A stretch of DNA of 64,000 nt from assembly GCA_003225315.1 (NCBI GenBank), contig QHZD01000033.1, positions 1 through 64,000 of the forward strand, given 5' to 3'. Both the position numbers and the translations under genes were made by a program. The number at the start of each line of letters is the position of its first letter. The first letter of the stretch is position 1. A model generated the notes under the pieces. It did not search any database and was not told the origin of the DNA. It worked only from the letters and a program-made list of their open reading frames with translations. Shown piece after piece: positions 23,611 through 32,023 of this stretch. Source of the stretch: Acidobacteriota bacterium. GTDB taxonomy: Bacteria; Acidobacteriota; Terriglobia; Acidiferrales; UBA7541.

Positions 23611-24312
23611 TCAGCTCAATTCGCCGAGAATCTCGCGAAATTCGAATACGCCTTGCTTCCCGTTGATCCATTGCGCCGCGCGCAATGCCCCGCGCGCAAA
23701 GCCATCCCGGCTGCGCGCCGTATGCCGCAGGGTGATGGTGTCGGCAGGCGAATCAAAACCAATTTCATGCGTGCCGGGATGTGCGCCCGCCCGATTCGAG
23801 TTCAAGCACACTGCGCGGTTGAAGCCGCTCGCGCGCATCTCCTCCGCAAGTTTTTTCAGTGTGCCCGAAGGCGCGTCTTTTTTCGCGGAGTGGTGAATTT
23901 CCCAGCCCCACGCTTCGTAGTCCGCGTGCTTCGCAAAAAGCGCCGCGGTGTGCGCCACGGCCTGCATGAAAAGATTTACGCCTACGGAAAAATTTGGCGC
24001 CCAAACAAGCCCTGTTCCGCTCTTCGCGACGGCTTCGCGGACCGAGGGAAGATCACCAAACCATCCAGTCGTGCCGCTAACCGAATTAACGCCCATCGCC
24101 GCCAGTCGCCGAATATTTTCCGGAGCGGCGTCCGGTGAAGTGAATTCAACGGCTACGTCCACTCCCTGAAGCGTGTGGTCAGAAAGAGCCTGCCCGCGCG
24201 CATTGCTCCGCGCATCGAATTTCGCGCGCACCTCGAATCCGTATTCTGGCGCGAGCTGCTCGATCAGCCGCCCCATCTTTCCGTAGCCAACAATGGCGAG
24301 GCCCATGCTCAT
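23611..24312 (-). CDS. dapB: 4-hydroxy-tetrahydrodipicolinate reductase
   Basis: The 233-residue protein has an N-terminal Rossmann site (MSMGLAIVGYGKMG) and the family signature EIHHSAKKDAPSGT, containing the catalytic His and Lys. It uses NAD(P)H to reduce the DapA product. VEFTSPDAAPENI and GTTGW are other conserved blocks. At 233 residues it is shorter than the E. coli enzyme (273), like many compact DapB proteins. Its ATG overlaps the dapE stop by 4 bases. Confidence 0.94.
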   Translation of the reverse strand: MSMGLAIVGYGKMGRLIEQLAPEYGFEVRAKFDARSNARGQALSDHTLQGVDVAVEFTSPDAAPENIRRLAAMGVNSVSGTTGWFGDLPSVREAVAKSGTGLVWAPNFSVGVNLFMQAVAHTAALFAKHADYEAWGWEIHHSAKKDAPSGTLKKLAEEMRASGFNRAVCLNSNRAGAHPGTHEIGFDSPADTITLRHTARSRDGFARGALRAAQWINGKQGVFEFREILGELS

Positions 24313-25331
24313 GCACTGCTCCGTCCGGTGGCGAGAAGCTGCGTCGCCATGCGCGCGTAAATGTCCACTGCTTCAGACAATTCCTTTTTGGAGATGCGTT
24401 CTTCAGCGGTGTGCGCGACATGAATGCTCCCAGGTCCGATGAGGAAGGGCCGGCCCCACGCTCCATCGAACGTCGGAATGTCCGTTGTGAAGGCGACAAT
24501 CGTGGTGGGCAGCCCATCGAATTTCGACAGTTGCACGGCCGGTGTGTGCAGCACTTCGCGAGCCTCGGCACGGCCTGCAGTCGCTGCGGAGACGGCTTCG
24601 CGCAACTTTGCGGGATCGCCGACAGTACGGAACATGATTTCCGCTTGCGCGTAATCGGCCACAACGTTCGGTGCGCGGCCGCCCTCAATCGTGCCAACAT
24701 TCAGCGTGCTGCGCCCGAGCAAGCCCTCTTCAGGCAACGGAATCTGGCGAATGTCGCTTAGAACATCGAGCAGAGTGTGGATGGCCGAATGGCCGAGCTC
24801 AGGGTAAGCCGAATGGGCGAGTTTTCCATGCGCCGTGATCTCGAAGCGCAGTGCGCCTTTGGAACCGAGCGCTAGGCAATTTTCAGTGGGCTCGCCATTG
24901 ATCAAGAATCGCGAGCCGCGAGGACTTGCCGCAGCCGCTCGTGCCCCGGCGCTGTTGCGTTCTTCGCCAACAACAAACAACAAGCCAAAATTCCGCGTGC
25001 CTGCCGCGAGCAGTTTTTCCGCCGCCGCAATCATCGCGGCGATAATTCCCTTCGCATCGCAGGAACCGCGGCCCCAAATAAATTCTCCGTCCTCGCGAGA
25101 TGCAAAGAACGGCGGGACGGTATCCATGTGCGTGGAAAGAGTGACGACAGGTTCGCCCCAGAAGGCAAAAATATTGTCGCGATTCGGTTCCGCGGCGATT
25201 CGCTCGATGCGGCCGTTATGCCGCGAAGTAAGCGCGGACAAATGCGCGAACAGATAATCGCCCACGTTTTTCTCGTGGTTGGTGGTCGACTCGATGTCGA
25301 CAAACGCGCGCGTCAATGCGAACAGATCCAT
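24309..25331 (-). CDS. dapE: M20 peptidase family, probable succinyl-diaminopimelate desuccinylase
   Basis: This 340-residue M20 amidohydrolase has the two-zinc ligands visible as STHMDTVPP (His, Asp), GRGSCDAKG (Asp), GEERNSAG (catalytic Glu pair) and the late His in HVAHTAEE. The family includes DapE, ArgE and carboxypeptidases. The operon position with dapD, which makes succinylated intermediates, favours DapE. It is the first gene of the operon dapE-dapB-dapA-dapD and starts at ATG 25331. dapC and dapF are not in the window. Confidence 0.82.
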   Translation of the reverse strand: MDLFALTRAFVDIESTTNHEKNVGDYLFAHLSALTSRHNGRIERIAAEPNRDNIFAFWGEPVVTLSTHMDTVPPFFASREDGEFIWGRGSCDAKGIIAAMIAAAEKLLAAGTRNFGLLFVVGEERNSAGARAAAASPRGSRFLINGEPTENCLALGSKGALRFEITAHGKLAHSAYPELGHSAIHTLLDVLSDIRQIPLPEEGLLGRSTLNVGTIEGGRAPNVVADYAQAEIMFRTVGDPAKLREAVSAATAGRAEAREVLHTPAVQLSKFDGLPTTIVAFTTDIPTFDGAWGRPFLIGPGSIHVAHTAEERISKKELSEAVDIYARMATQLLATGRSSA

Positions 25332-25764
25332 TTCTGCCGGGCTTTTCTGGATGAGCGAAACGAAAGGAAGGAACCGCGAGGATACAAATCGAGGCTGCTG
25401 CCTCTCGATAGCGCTTCATCCGAATGATCGGATGACAGTGAACAGGCCTTCGACCTGTTCCCCAACCGCCGCGGTTTCAGCTACCGCTGCGATTTCGGCG
25501 GAAGACAACTACAAATGAAATGCCCCTTTCGCGCGGGCGTCCGAAGCTGATCGGAATTGCGCGCCCCGCTACTCATGGCTTCCGCACCTCTACCAAGACA
25601 CTACAAGTCTAGTGGAATGCGGTCCGGTATGGCAATAAAATTTCAGGCGAACTGGATCCAAGAAACGGTTGAGACTTTCGTCAGGAAATGAGGAATCTTC
25701 CTCTGGAACCGCCTAAGTCCTGAGTGGCGAACCACTTAGATAAAATTGAACGATCGCTGGCGGT
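25332..25764. other. Intergenic region upstream of the dap operon
   Basis: Four hundred bases between divergent units. No convincing gene is present. It holds two adjacent hairpins (25416-25460, listed separately) and a weak stem-loop (AGTGG/CCACT, about 25722-25735) before the nucleotidyltransferase pair. The dapE promoter must lie at its left end, but I cannot identify it confidently. Confidence 0.4.
25416..25460. repeat. Two adjacent perfect hairpins upstream of dapE
   Basis: TCATCCGA (25416-25423) pairs with TCGGATGA (25428-25435) around ATGA. GAACAGG (25440-25446) pairs with CCTGTTC (25454-25460) around a 7-base loop. Neither has a T-tract. They may be mobile palindromic repeats or regulatory structure. 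Confidence 0.5.
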
Positions 25765-25995
25765 ATGAGAACATGTACTGATAATCCGATGACCAGAGAT
25801 CAGGAAAAAGCCGTGTTGGACTTGGTCACTAACCCTCCTCCAGGGAGCGAGTTGGCCAAAGCGAAGGAATCCGGCGTTGATTTGACTCTGTTCATTTCAA
25901 CTCTGCGTCGTACGCCTACGGAACGGGCGCGCAGCCTTTCTGAAGGCTCGCGCATCTTCCAAATCGCCAAACAAACGCTGCTCAATGAGCGATGA
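25765..25995 (+). CDS. Small protein paired with a nucleotidyltransferase
   Basis: The 76-residue soluble protein contains SGVDLTLFISTLRRTPTERARSLSEGSRI. This resembles the short proteins (VDLTLLRxxLRRTPEER type) that precede nucleotidyltransferase genes in many bacteria. The alternative start ATG 25789 gives MTRDQEKAVLDL and may be the true one. Its stop overlaps the next start as ATGA, so the two are translationally coupled. By position it could be the antitoxin or adaptor of a toxin-antitoxin-like pair; this is inference. Confidence 0.6.
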   Translation: MRTCTDNPMTRDQEKAVLDLVTNPPPGSELAKAKESGVDLTLFISTLRRTPTERARSLSEGSRIFQIAKQTLLNER

Positions 25996-26480
25996 AGCTC
26001 GAAGAAACGATCCGCATTCTTTACGACGCGGGCGTTGAGTTCGTGGTCATTGGCGGCGCCGCGATGGGACTGCAGGGTTCCGCGCACCTTACCCGAGACA
26101 TCGACTTCTGTTACGCTCGCACGGCGAAGAACATGGATCGCCTTGCGAAAGCCCTTGAGCCATTCCACCCTGTCCTCCGCGGAGCACCGCCGGACCTGCC
26201 TTTTCGCTTTGATGCCAAGACCATTGGGAATGGTCTGAATTTTACGTTGACCACGGATTTGGGCGACCTTGATTTTCTTGGCGAAGTATCCGGCCTCGGC
26301 CCATTTCAGGACGTCCTCGCCGCGTCGGACATGAAAAGTGTAGGCGGGGTAGAGTGCAGAGTTCTTTCTCTCGAAGGATTGATTAAGTCCAAAATTGCGG
26401 TGGGCCGCCCTCGAGATCTCTACGTGCTGCCCGAATTGCGAGGACTCAACGAAGTAAAGAAGAAAACTGGTCTGGACTGA
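25992..26480 (+). CDS. Nucleotidyltransferase-fold protein (AbiEii/MNT-like)
   Basis: The 162-residue protein has the polymerase-beta-like signature, a GG followed by paired acids: FVVIGGAAMGLQGSAHLTRD then IDF. Further conserved-looking blocks are YARTAKNMDRL, LNFTLTTDLGDLDFLGE and a C-terminal helical KSKIAVGRPRDLYVL. This family transfers nucleotides to proteins or RNA, or is a stand-alone enzyme of toxin-antitoxin and abortive-infection loci. It is translationally coupled to the small upstream gene. The surrounding repeats and lack of operonic ties to housekeeping genes fit an acquired cassette. Confidence 0.78.
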   Translation: MKLEETIRILYDAGVEFVVIGGAAMGLQGSAHLTRDIDFCYARTAKNMDRLAKALEPFHPVLRGAPPDLPFRFDAKTIGNGLNFTLTTDLGDLDFLGEVSGLGPFQDVLAASDMKSVGGVECRVLSLEGLIKSKIAVGRPRDLYVLPELRGLNEVKKKTGLD

Positions 26481-26536
26481 CTCTTCGAGCCCAAACTGCA
26501 GTTCCGCAGGTCGCGAACAGCGGCCAGATGTCTGGC

Positions 26537-27340
26537 TCACAGTTCAAGCGGTCTGAGCGGCACGTGCTGCGAGGCCACCAGAAGTTCGCCGGCGAAGGCC
26601 GTTTCGGCGGGGCGGCGCTTCAGGGCCTCCTCAGCAGAGAGGCGCACAAGATCGGGATTGTTGTTTTCCTGCGAGACGTGCGCTAGGACCAGGTACCGCG
26701 CGATCGCGTCGAAGCCATCCGGGTCGCAAAGATACTCGCTGACGGCGTGATTTGAAAGATGCCCGGTGCGGCTCAGGACGCGCTGCTTCACCTGCCACGG
26801 GTACGGGCCAACCTTCAGCATATCCAGATCGTGATTGGATTCGAGCACCAGGCAATCCGCTCCGCGCAGATGTACTTTCACCAGCTCCGGCATATAGCCC
26901 AGGTCAGTAACGATGGCCATCTTTGCGCCGTTGGAACGGAACGTAAAGCCGATGGGATCGGCGGCGTCATGTGGAATCGCAAACGCGTGAACGTCAATGT
27001 CGCCGATGGTGAAATGCTGGCCCGGCTGAATGGTTTCGACTCGCCTCAGCCGCTTCCCCAACGTTTCCGGCAGGACGCGCTTCATCGCATCCATGGTCGG
27101 TTCGGTAACGTAGAGCGGCGCTTTCCAAATGCCAAGCATTTGCGGCAGGCCGTTGCAGTGGTCGGTGTGTTCGTGAGTGATCAGGATGCCGTCAATGTGC
27201 TCGACGGTTCTTTCAACAGTTGCGAGGCGCGCAAGCGTTTCGCGTTTGCCAAGTCCGGCGTCAACGAGGAGGCGGGTTCGCCCGGTCTCGAGCAACGTGA
27301 TGTTGCCCGAGCTGCCAGACGCCAGGATGGAAACCCGCAA
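26537..27340 (-). CDS. MBL-fold metallohydrolase, YycJ/WalJ-like
   Basis: The 267-residue metallo-beta-lactamase-fold protein starts MRVSILASGSSGN, a hallmark of the YycJ (WalJ) group. It has the two-metal motif ITHEHTDHCNG, a later His in FAIPHDA, and the Asp block VTDLGYM. YycJ-like enzymes are proposed 5'-3' DNA exonucleases linked to replication and cell-wall coordination. No yyc/wal two-component genes are nearby, so function follows from family only. It is convergent with the nucleotidyltransferase gene and divergent from sthA. Confidence 0.88.
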   Translation of the reverse strand: MRVSILASGSSGNITLLETGRTRLLVDAGLGKRETLARLATVERTVEHIDGILITHEHTDHCNGLPQMLGIWKAPLYVTEPTMDAMKRVLPETLGKRLRRVETIQPGQHFTIGDIDVHAFAIPHDAADPIGFTFRSNGAKMAIVTDLGYMPELVKVHLRGADCLVLESNHDLDMLKVGPYPWQVKQRVLSRTGHLSNHAVSEYLCDPDGFDAIARYLVLAHVSQENNNPDLVRLSAEEALKRRPAETAFAGELLVASQHVPLRPLEL

Positions 27341-27486
27341 CGCGATCGTTCACCCCTCGGAAAATTCCTTCAGCACAAAAAATTTCTAAGCGCGCCCAAT
27401 CAAATTCTCAAAATGATGGCAGAGCGCCGCACGCGCGTCAACAGGGACTATGCGATTGCAACAATGATATACTCCCGCGGCGAACC

Positions 27487-28875
27487 ATGGAAAAGTACGC
27501 TCTCATCGTGGTTGGTTCCGGCCCGGGAGGCCAGCGTGCCGCGATTCAAGCGGCGAAGTTTGGCAAGCGCGCCGCGCTCATCGAAAAGCTGGAAGTGATT
27601 GGCGGGACCGCCATCAATACCGGCACGATTCCCAGCAAAACCATCCGCGAAGCCGTCCTGCACCTTTCCGGGTATCAGTATCAAAGCATTTACGGCGTCA
27701 ATTATCGCGTGAAAGAGCCGATCACCATGTCGGATCTTTCCTTCCGCGCGCTCAATGTCATCAAGACCGAAATCGATGTGATTCGCGCGCAACTCTCGCG
27801 CAACGGCATCGATGTTGTCACGGGAACCGCCAGCTTTCTCGATCCTCACCACATGCAAGTGACGAGTTCGCGCGGACAAACCGAGTTTGAAGCGGACAAC
27901 ATCGTTATCGCCACGGGCACGAAGCCCGCGGTTTCTCCCCTCGTCCCTTTCAATGACAAGACCATCATCAACAGCGATCAGATCCTCCGCATGCCGGAAA
28001 TTCCCAAGTCCATGATTGTCGTTGGCGGTGGAGTGATTGGCGTCGAGTATGTGTGCATGTTCGCGACGCTCGGGGTGCGCGTGACGTTGATCGAGAAGCG
28101 CCCGCGCTTGCTGGAGTTTGCCGACGCCGAAATGGTCGAAGCGCTTTGCTATCATTTGCGCGACCGCCGCGTCACGCTGCGCCTGAACGAGGAAGTCGAA
28201 AGCGTCGAAGAAACGCCGGATCGCCTGGTCGTCGCCAATTTGAGGAGCAAGAAAAAAGTCTCCGGAGAGGCGCTGCTCTACGCCGTCGGCCGCCAGGGCA
28301 ACGTGGATGAATTGAATCTTGCCGGGGGCGGCTTGGAGGCGGACGCGCGAGGCCGCATCACCGTCGATGAAAATTATCGCACCAAGCAGCCGCATATCTT
28401 TGCCGTGGGTGACGTGATCGGATTTCCCAGCCTTGGCTCGGTTTCCATGGAACAAGGACGCATCGCCGCTGCCAGAGCCTTCGGCATACCGACGAATTCC
28501 AACCGCGCGAACTATCCTTATGGGATTTACACCATCCCGGAAATTTCATTCATCGGCAAGACGGAAGAGCAGCTTACCGACGAAGGTGTTCCTTACGAAG
28601 TCGGCATGGCCTATTTTCGTGAGATTGCGCGCGGCCAGATTCGCGGCGACACTACCGGACGCCTGAAACTCATTTTCGATCCCACGTCCAAGAAATTGCT
28701 CGGGGTCCACATCATTGGAGAAGGCGCCTCCGAGTTGCTGCACATTGGGCAAGCGGTTTTCGCTCTGAACGGCACGGTGGAATATTTCGTGGACACTGTC
28801 TTCAACTATCCGACGCTCGCGGAATGCTATAAAGCAGCGGCGTTCAATGGTTTAAATAAACTGGTCAGAGGCTAG
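27487..28875 (+). CDS. sthA: Soluble (Si-specific) NAD(P)+ transhydrogenase
   Basis: The 462-residue flavoprotein of the pyridine nucleotide-disulfide reductase class has the FAD site IVVGSGPGGQRAAIQAAKFG, the NAD(P) site IVVGGGVIGVEY, and the dimerisation domain (YGIYTIPEISFIGKTEEQL). The active-site region reads IGGTAINTGTIPSKTIREA, without the redox cysteine pair of lipoamide dehydrogenase. This is the normal distinguishing feature of SthA. It balances NADPH and NADH pools in the cytoplasm. ATG 27487 stands directly after a TATACT-rich stretch. Confidence 0.93.
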   Translation: MEKYALIVVGSGPGGQRAAIQAAKFGKRAALIEKLEVIGGTAINTGTIPSKTIREAVLHLSGYQYQSIYGVNYRVKEPITMSDLSFRALNVIKTEIDVIRAQLSRNGIDVVTGTASFLDPHHMQVTSSRGQTEFEADNIVIATGTKPAVSPLVPFNDKTIINSDQILRMPEIPKSMIVVGGGVIGVEYVCMFATLGVRVTLIEKRPRLLEFADAEMVEALCYHLRDRRVTLRLNEEVESVEETPDRLVVANLRSKKKVSGEALLYAVGRQGNVDELNLAGGGLEADARGRITVDENYRTKQPHIFAVGDVIGFPSLGSVSMEQGRIAAARAFGIPTNSNRANYPYGIYTIPEISFIGKTEEQLTDEGVPYEVGMAYFREIARGQIRGDTTGRLKLIFDPTSKKLLGVHIIGEGASELLHIGQAVFALNGTVEYFVDTVFNYPTLAECYKAAAFNGLNKLVRG

Positions 28876-28937
28876 TTACGTCCGAATGAGGAATCAATTG
28901 CTGGAATCTTCGATTCAATAGAATGAGCAGGAGCAAC

Positions 28938-29831
28938 ATGCGCAGGACAGTTGGCGTACTCGTGATGGAACATATCGCCGTCGGCTCGGTGGAAGGCCAC
29001 AAGGTCGTCGGTCCGCTCAGCATCTTTCCGGAAAAACCGCAATCGCTCGACCCGCTGCAGTCCATGCCCGCGGAGGGCATCGTGGATTGCATCCGTCAAC
29101 AGGTCGACAAAGTCGCGGGCGGAGAAAAGATCGCCGCCATCGGTATCGGTTTTCCCGGCATCATTCGCGGCGGCGTCGTCGAGGATTCGCCCAACTTCCA
29201 CCAGGCCAAGGGATTTGCGTTGCAAGGCGCCCTGTCTGCCGCGCTAGGCGCCAAACTTGCAGGGGCGCAGGTTCGCGTTTTTAATGATGCGGATGTGATG
29301 GCCGCGGGAATTGCCGCGACGCAAGGAAAATTAAACAAGCTCATGCGCGTGTGGACGCTCGGCAACGGAGTGGGGTTCGGCCGCTATCCTTCCAGCGAAG
29401 GAATTTGGGAAGGCGGGCACTCTGTGGTCACGCTGGATGCCAAGGAAAACTTCTGCGGATGCGGCGGCCGCGGCCATCTCGAGGGAATTCTGGGTCTCCG
29501 CTCCATGCGCTTGAGATTCCTTGACCTAGAGCCGGAAGAAGTTTTCGAAAACGCGCGCGCGGGTGATGCGCGCTGCGCGGAATTTGTAATGTTGTGTCAC
29601 CGCGCTTTGGCTGCCGCCACTGCTACCAGCATCCACATGGAAGGCCCGGGAATGTTTTTTGTTACCGGGCCGGACGTACGATTCATCGACATCGGATTGC
29701 TGGACAGGCTTTTGCACGAGATGGTGAAAATGAGCCCCCTGCAGGGCAGCCGTTTTGAAGTTGTCCCCACCAGCGACGAAATGGGAATCATCGGCGCCGC
29801 CGTCAACGCCGACCGCGCCACGTCGAACTAG
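28938..29831 (+). CDS. ROK-family protein with degenerate nucleotide-binding motif
   Basis: The protein is about 297 residues. ROK features are the catalytic-type FNDADVMAAG, the zinc-region Gly-His EGGHSVV and the cluster FCGCGGRGHLE. In sugar kinases of the family the last reads CxCGxxGC, so the third cysteine is His here. The N-terminal phosphate loop (DIGGTK in active kinases) is missing: the start is RRTVGVLVMEHIAVGSVEG. It may therefore not be an active ATP-dependent sugar kinase. ATG 28938 has AGGAG at 28929-28933; ATG 28923 is the alternative. It follows sthA closely. Confidence 0.78.
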   Translation: MRRTVGVLVMEHIAVGSVEGHKVVGPLSIFPEKPQSLDPLQSMPAEGIVDCIRQQVDKVAGGEKIAAIGIGFPGIIRGGVVEDSPNFHQAKGFALQGALSAALGAKLAGAQVRVFNDADVMAAGIAATQGKLNKLMRVWTLGNGVGFGRYPSSEGIWEGGHSVVTLDAKENFCGCGGRGHLEGILGLRSMRLRFLDLEPEEVFENARAGDARCAEFVMLCHRALAAATATSIHMEGPGMFFVTGPDVRFIDIGLLDRLLHEMVKMSPLQGSRFEVVPTSDEMGIIGAAVNADRATSN

Positions 29832-29882
29832 CCCGGCTTGGACACTCACTCCCTATGGCACGCCAGCAAGGAAAGAAAAACG

Positions 29883-30566
29883 TTGATTTGGGCAAAAGCG
29901 ATTCAGAAACAGGGATTCGGAATCATCCCCAGCGTGCTGGCGGAACAGGGCGTTGATGACCTGCTCGAAGAACTGAGCCAGGCGAATTTGCCGCGAAGCC
30001 GAGCCGGTGTGCGCCATGCCATGAAACTTGCAACTGTTGCGGCGATGGCACGAGGCTCGCGGCTTTTGGGAATCGCGCAGCAGATTCTTGGCAGCGGCGC
30101 GTTTCCTTTTCGCGCGACGCTTTTCGATAAATCACCGACCGCAAACTGGCTCGTAGTTTGGCACCAGGACACGGCCTTGCCGCTTCGCGAACGGCATGAG
30201 ACGCCCGGCTGGGGACCATGTTCAGTCAAGGACGGTGTGATCTATGCGCACGCGCCGGAGAATGCATTGTCGCAGGTGCTTGCGCTGCGCCTGCACCTGG
30301 ATGACTCAACTGAAGAAAATGGACCGTTGCGAGTCTTGCCCAAAACTCACACTCTTGGTGTTCTAAGCGACGAGGAACTCCATAATCTCTCGACACGAGT
30401 TGCCCCCGTTGATTGCCTCGTGCCATGCAGTGGCGTTCTAGCGATGCGGCCTCTTATCGTGCATGCATCATCGAAATCACAGTCGAGTGCTCCGAGGCGA
30501 GTCCTGCACATTGAATACGCGGCCTCGCTCGGCATCGCTAATGGACTTGAACTAGATATCGCTTGA
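29883..30566 (+). CDS. Phytanoyl-CoA dioxygenase (PhyH) family protein
   Basis: This is an Fe(II)/2-oxoglutarate oxygenase-like protein. The metal triad appears as WHQDTALPL (His, Asp) and PLIVHASSKS (His), with the conserved ENGPLRVLPKTHT in between. An Arg in APRRVLHIEYA would bind 2-oxoglutarate. Substrates of this family vary widely (fatty acyl, antibiotics, osmolytes). TTG 29883 has AAGGAAAG just upstream and places the first family-like segment (QKQGFGIIPSVL) near the start; TTG 29838 would add 15 residues. It lies 51 bases after the ROK gene, in the same direction. Confidence 0.85.
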   Translation: MIWAKAIQKQGFGIIPSVLAEQGVDDLLEELSQANLPRSRAGVRHAMKLATVAAMARGSRLLGIAQQILGSGAFPFRATLFDKSPTANWLVVWHQDTALPLRERHETPGWGPCSVKDGVIYAHAPENALSQVLALRLHLDDSTEENGPLRVLPKTHTLGVLSDEELHNLSTRVAPVDCLVPCSGVLAMRPLIVHASSKSQSSAPRRVLHIEYAASLGIANGLELDIA

Positions 30567-30615
30567 AGGTCTTTTGTCACGAAAAAGAAGAAACCTGAAT
30601 ACTCGAACCTCACAC

Positions 30616-31893
30616 TCAGCAAGCCAAGCGGGAGCGGTCGAGGGTGAAGCCGTTGAGGGGGCCGAGGACGGTGACGGCGATTTGGCCGGCTTGGAAATAT
30701 TGCCGGGCGAGGATCTGAAGTTCATCGTCAGTGACGCCTTCGATGGAGTCCAGGATTTCGTCGAGCGTATAGAAGCGGCCGAAATACAATTCCTGGCGCG
30801 CCAAATTGGACATCCGCGAGCTGGTGGACTCGAGGGAAAGCATGAGCGAGCCCTTGAGATGATTCTTTGAGCGGCGAAGCTCTTCTTCCGTGACGGGCGA
30901 TTCTTTCAACGCGCGAAATTCCTTAATGGTCAAGTCGATGACCTGGCCAACGGTCTCCTTGGCGGTGCCGGCGTAGACGGTCATCATTCCGGCGTCGGAA
31001 TACGGCGTCAATTCGCTGAAAACTGCGTAAGCGAGGCCCTGTTTCTCGCGAATGTTCTGAAATAGCCGCGAGGACATGCCGCCGCCAAGAAGATTGTTGA
31101 GCACGGCGACGGTGAAGCGGTCTTCGTGGCCCAGCGGAACCGACGGCACACCGATGCAGACGTGCACTTGCTCGAGGTCGCGCTTGGCTTCGAGATGGAT
31201 GGGCGCTTCCGTGCGCGGCGCGCCGTCGCTTTCCGCGGGACCTGTTGGTTTCATGGCGCCGAATTCGCGCTGCACCAATTCCAGCACTTGTTCGTGAGTG
31301 ACGTTGCCTGCGGCAGTCACCACCAGATGATCCGGCGCGAACCATTCCCGGAAACGCGCAAACAGCGAATCGCGATTGAAGGCCTTGACGGTCTCCGGAG
31401 TGCCGAGAATCGGACGCCCGAGCGAATGCTGCGGCCAGAAGCCGCGCGTGAAAATTTCGTGCAGAAGATATTCGGGATTGTCCAGGTCCATCTTAATTTC
31501 TTCGAGAACGACCTGGCGCTCCTTCTTCACATCTTCCGAATCAAATTTCGGGCGAAGGACAAGGTCCGCGATGATGTCAAAAGCGATGGGCAAGTGCTCG
31601 TCAAGAACTTTGGCATTGAAGCAGATCTGTTCCTTGGAAGTGAAGGCGTCAAGCATGCCGCCGATGGAATCCATTTCGCGGGCGATGGCTTCAGCGGAGC
31701 GGCGCTCCGTGCCTTTGAAAACCATGTGCTCCATGAAATGAGCCAGGCCGTTCTCTTGGGGGACTTCGCGGCGGGAGCCGTTGCGCACCCAGACGCCCAC
31801 GGATACGGAGCGCACGTGAGGCATGGTCTCAGTGATGACCACGAGGCCATTGGGCAAAACGTGCTTCTGAATGTCGCGCGTTTCAGTGGCCAT
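30616..31893 (-). CDS. M16-family zinc peptidase (processing-peptidase type)
   Basis: The protein is about 425 residues. It opens VLPNGLVVITETMPHVRSVS and has the inverted zinc motif H-x2-E-H in LAHFMEHMVFKGTERR with a downstream Glu for the third ligand. The C-terminal half is the second M16 domain, with GGGMSSRLFQNIREKQGLAY typical of the PqqL/MPP/YmxG group. It probably degrades or processes peptides. The frame extends to GTG-free ATG 31962, but ATG 31893 (MATETRDIQKHV) gives the family-like start and I prefer it. No signal peptide is seen with this start. Confidence 0.9.
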   Translation of the reverse strand: MATETRDIQKHVLPNGLVVITETMPHVRSVSVGVWVRNGSRREVPQENGLAHFMEHMVFKGTERRSAEAIAREMDSIGGMLDAFTSKEQICFNAKVLDEHLPIAFDIIADLVLRPKFDSEDVKKERQVVLEEIKMDLDNPEYLLHEIFTRGFWPQHSLGRPILGTPETVKAFNRDSLFARFREWFAPDHLVVTAAGNVTHEQVLELVQREFGAMKPTGPAESDGAPRTEAPIHLEAKRDLEQVHVCIGVPSVPLGHEDRFTVAVLNNLLGGGMSSRLFQNIREKQGLAYAVFSELTPYSDAGMMTVYAGTAKETVGQVIDLTIKEFRALKESPVTEEELRRSKNHLKGSLMLSLESTSSRMSNLARQELYFGRFYTLDEILDSIEGVTDDELQILARQYFQAGQIAVTVLGPLNGFTLDRSRLAC

Positions 31894-32023
31894 AAACACA
31901 TTCTGACACACGGAGAACGCAATTGCCACGCAGCCGGAGCGGAGAGCTTTGCCCGACTTCATTGACGGCCCGCGGATGGTGAGATAAAGTCTCGCAAATT
32001 CAATCAGATGCGGGAGGTTACCT

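Noticed and set aside
27487-28875. Missing redox cysteines in the disulfide-reductase-like gene
   Set aside because: This is the normal feature of soluble transhydrogenase SthA, not a defect.
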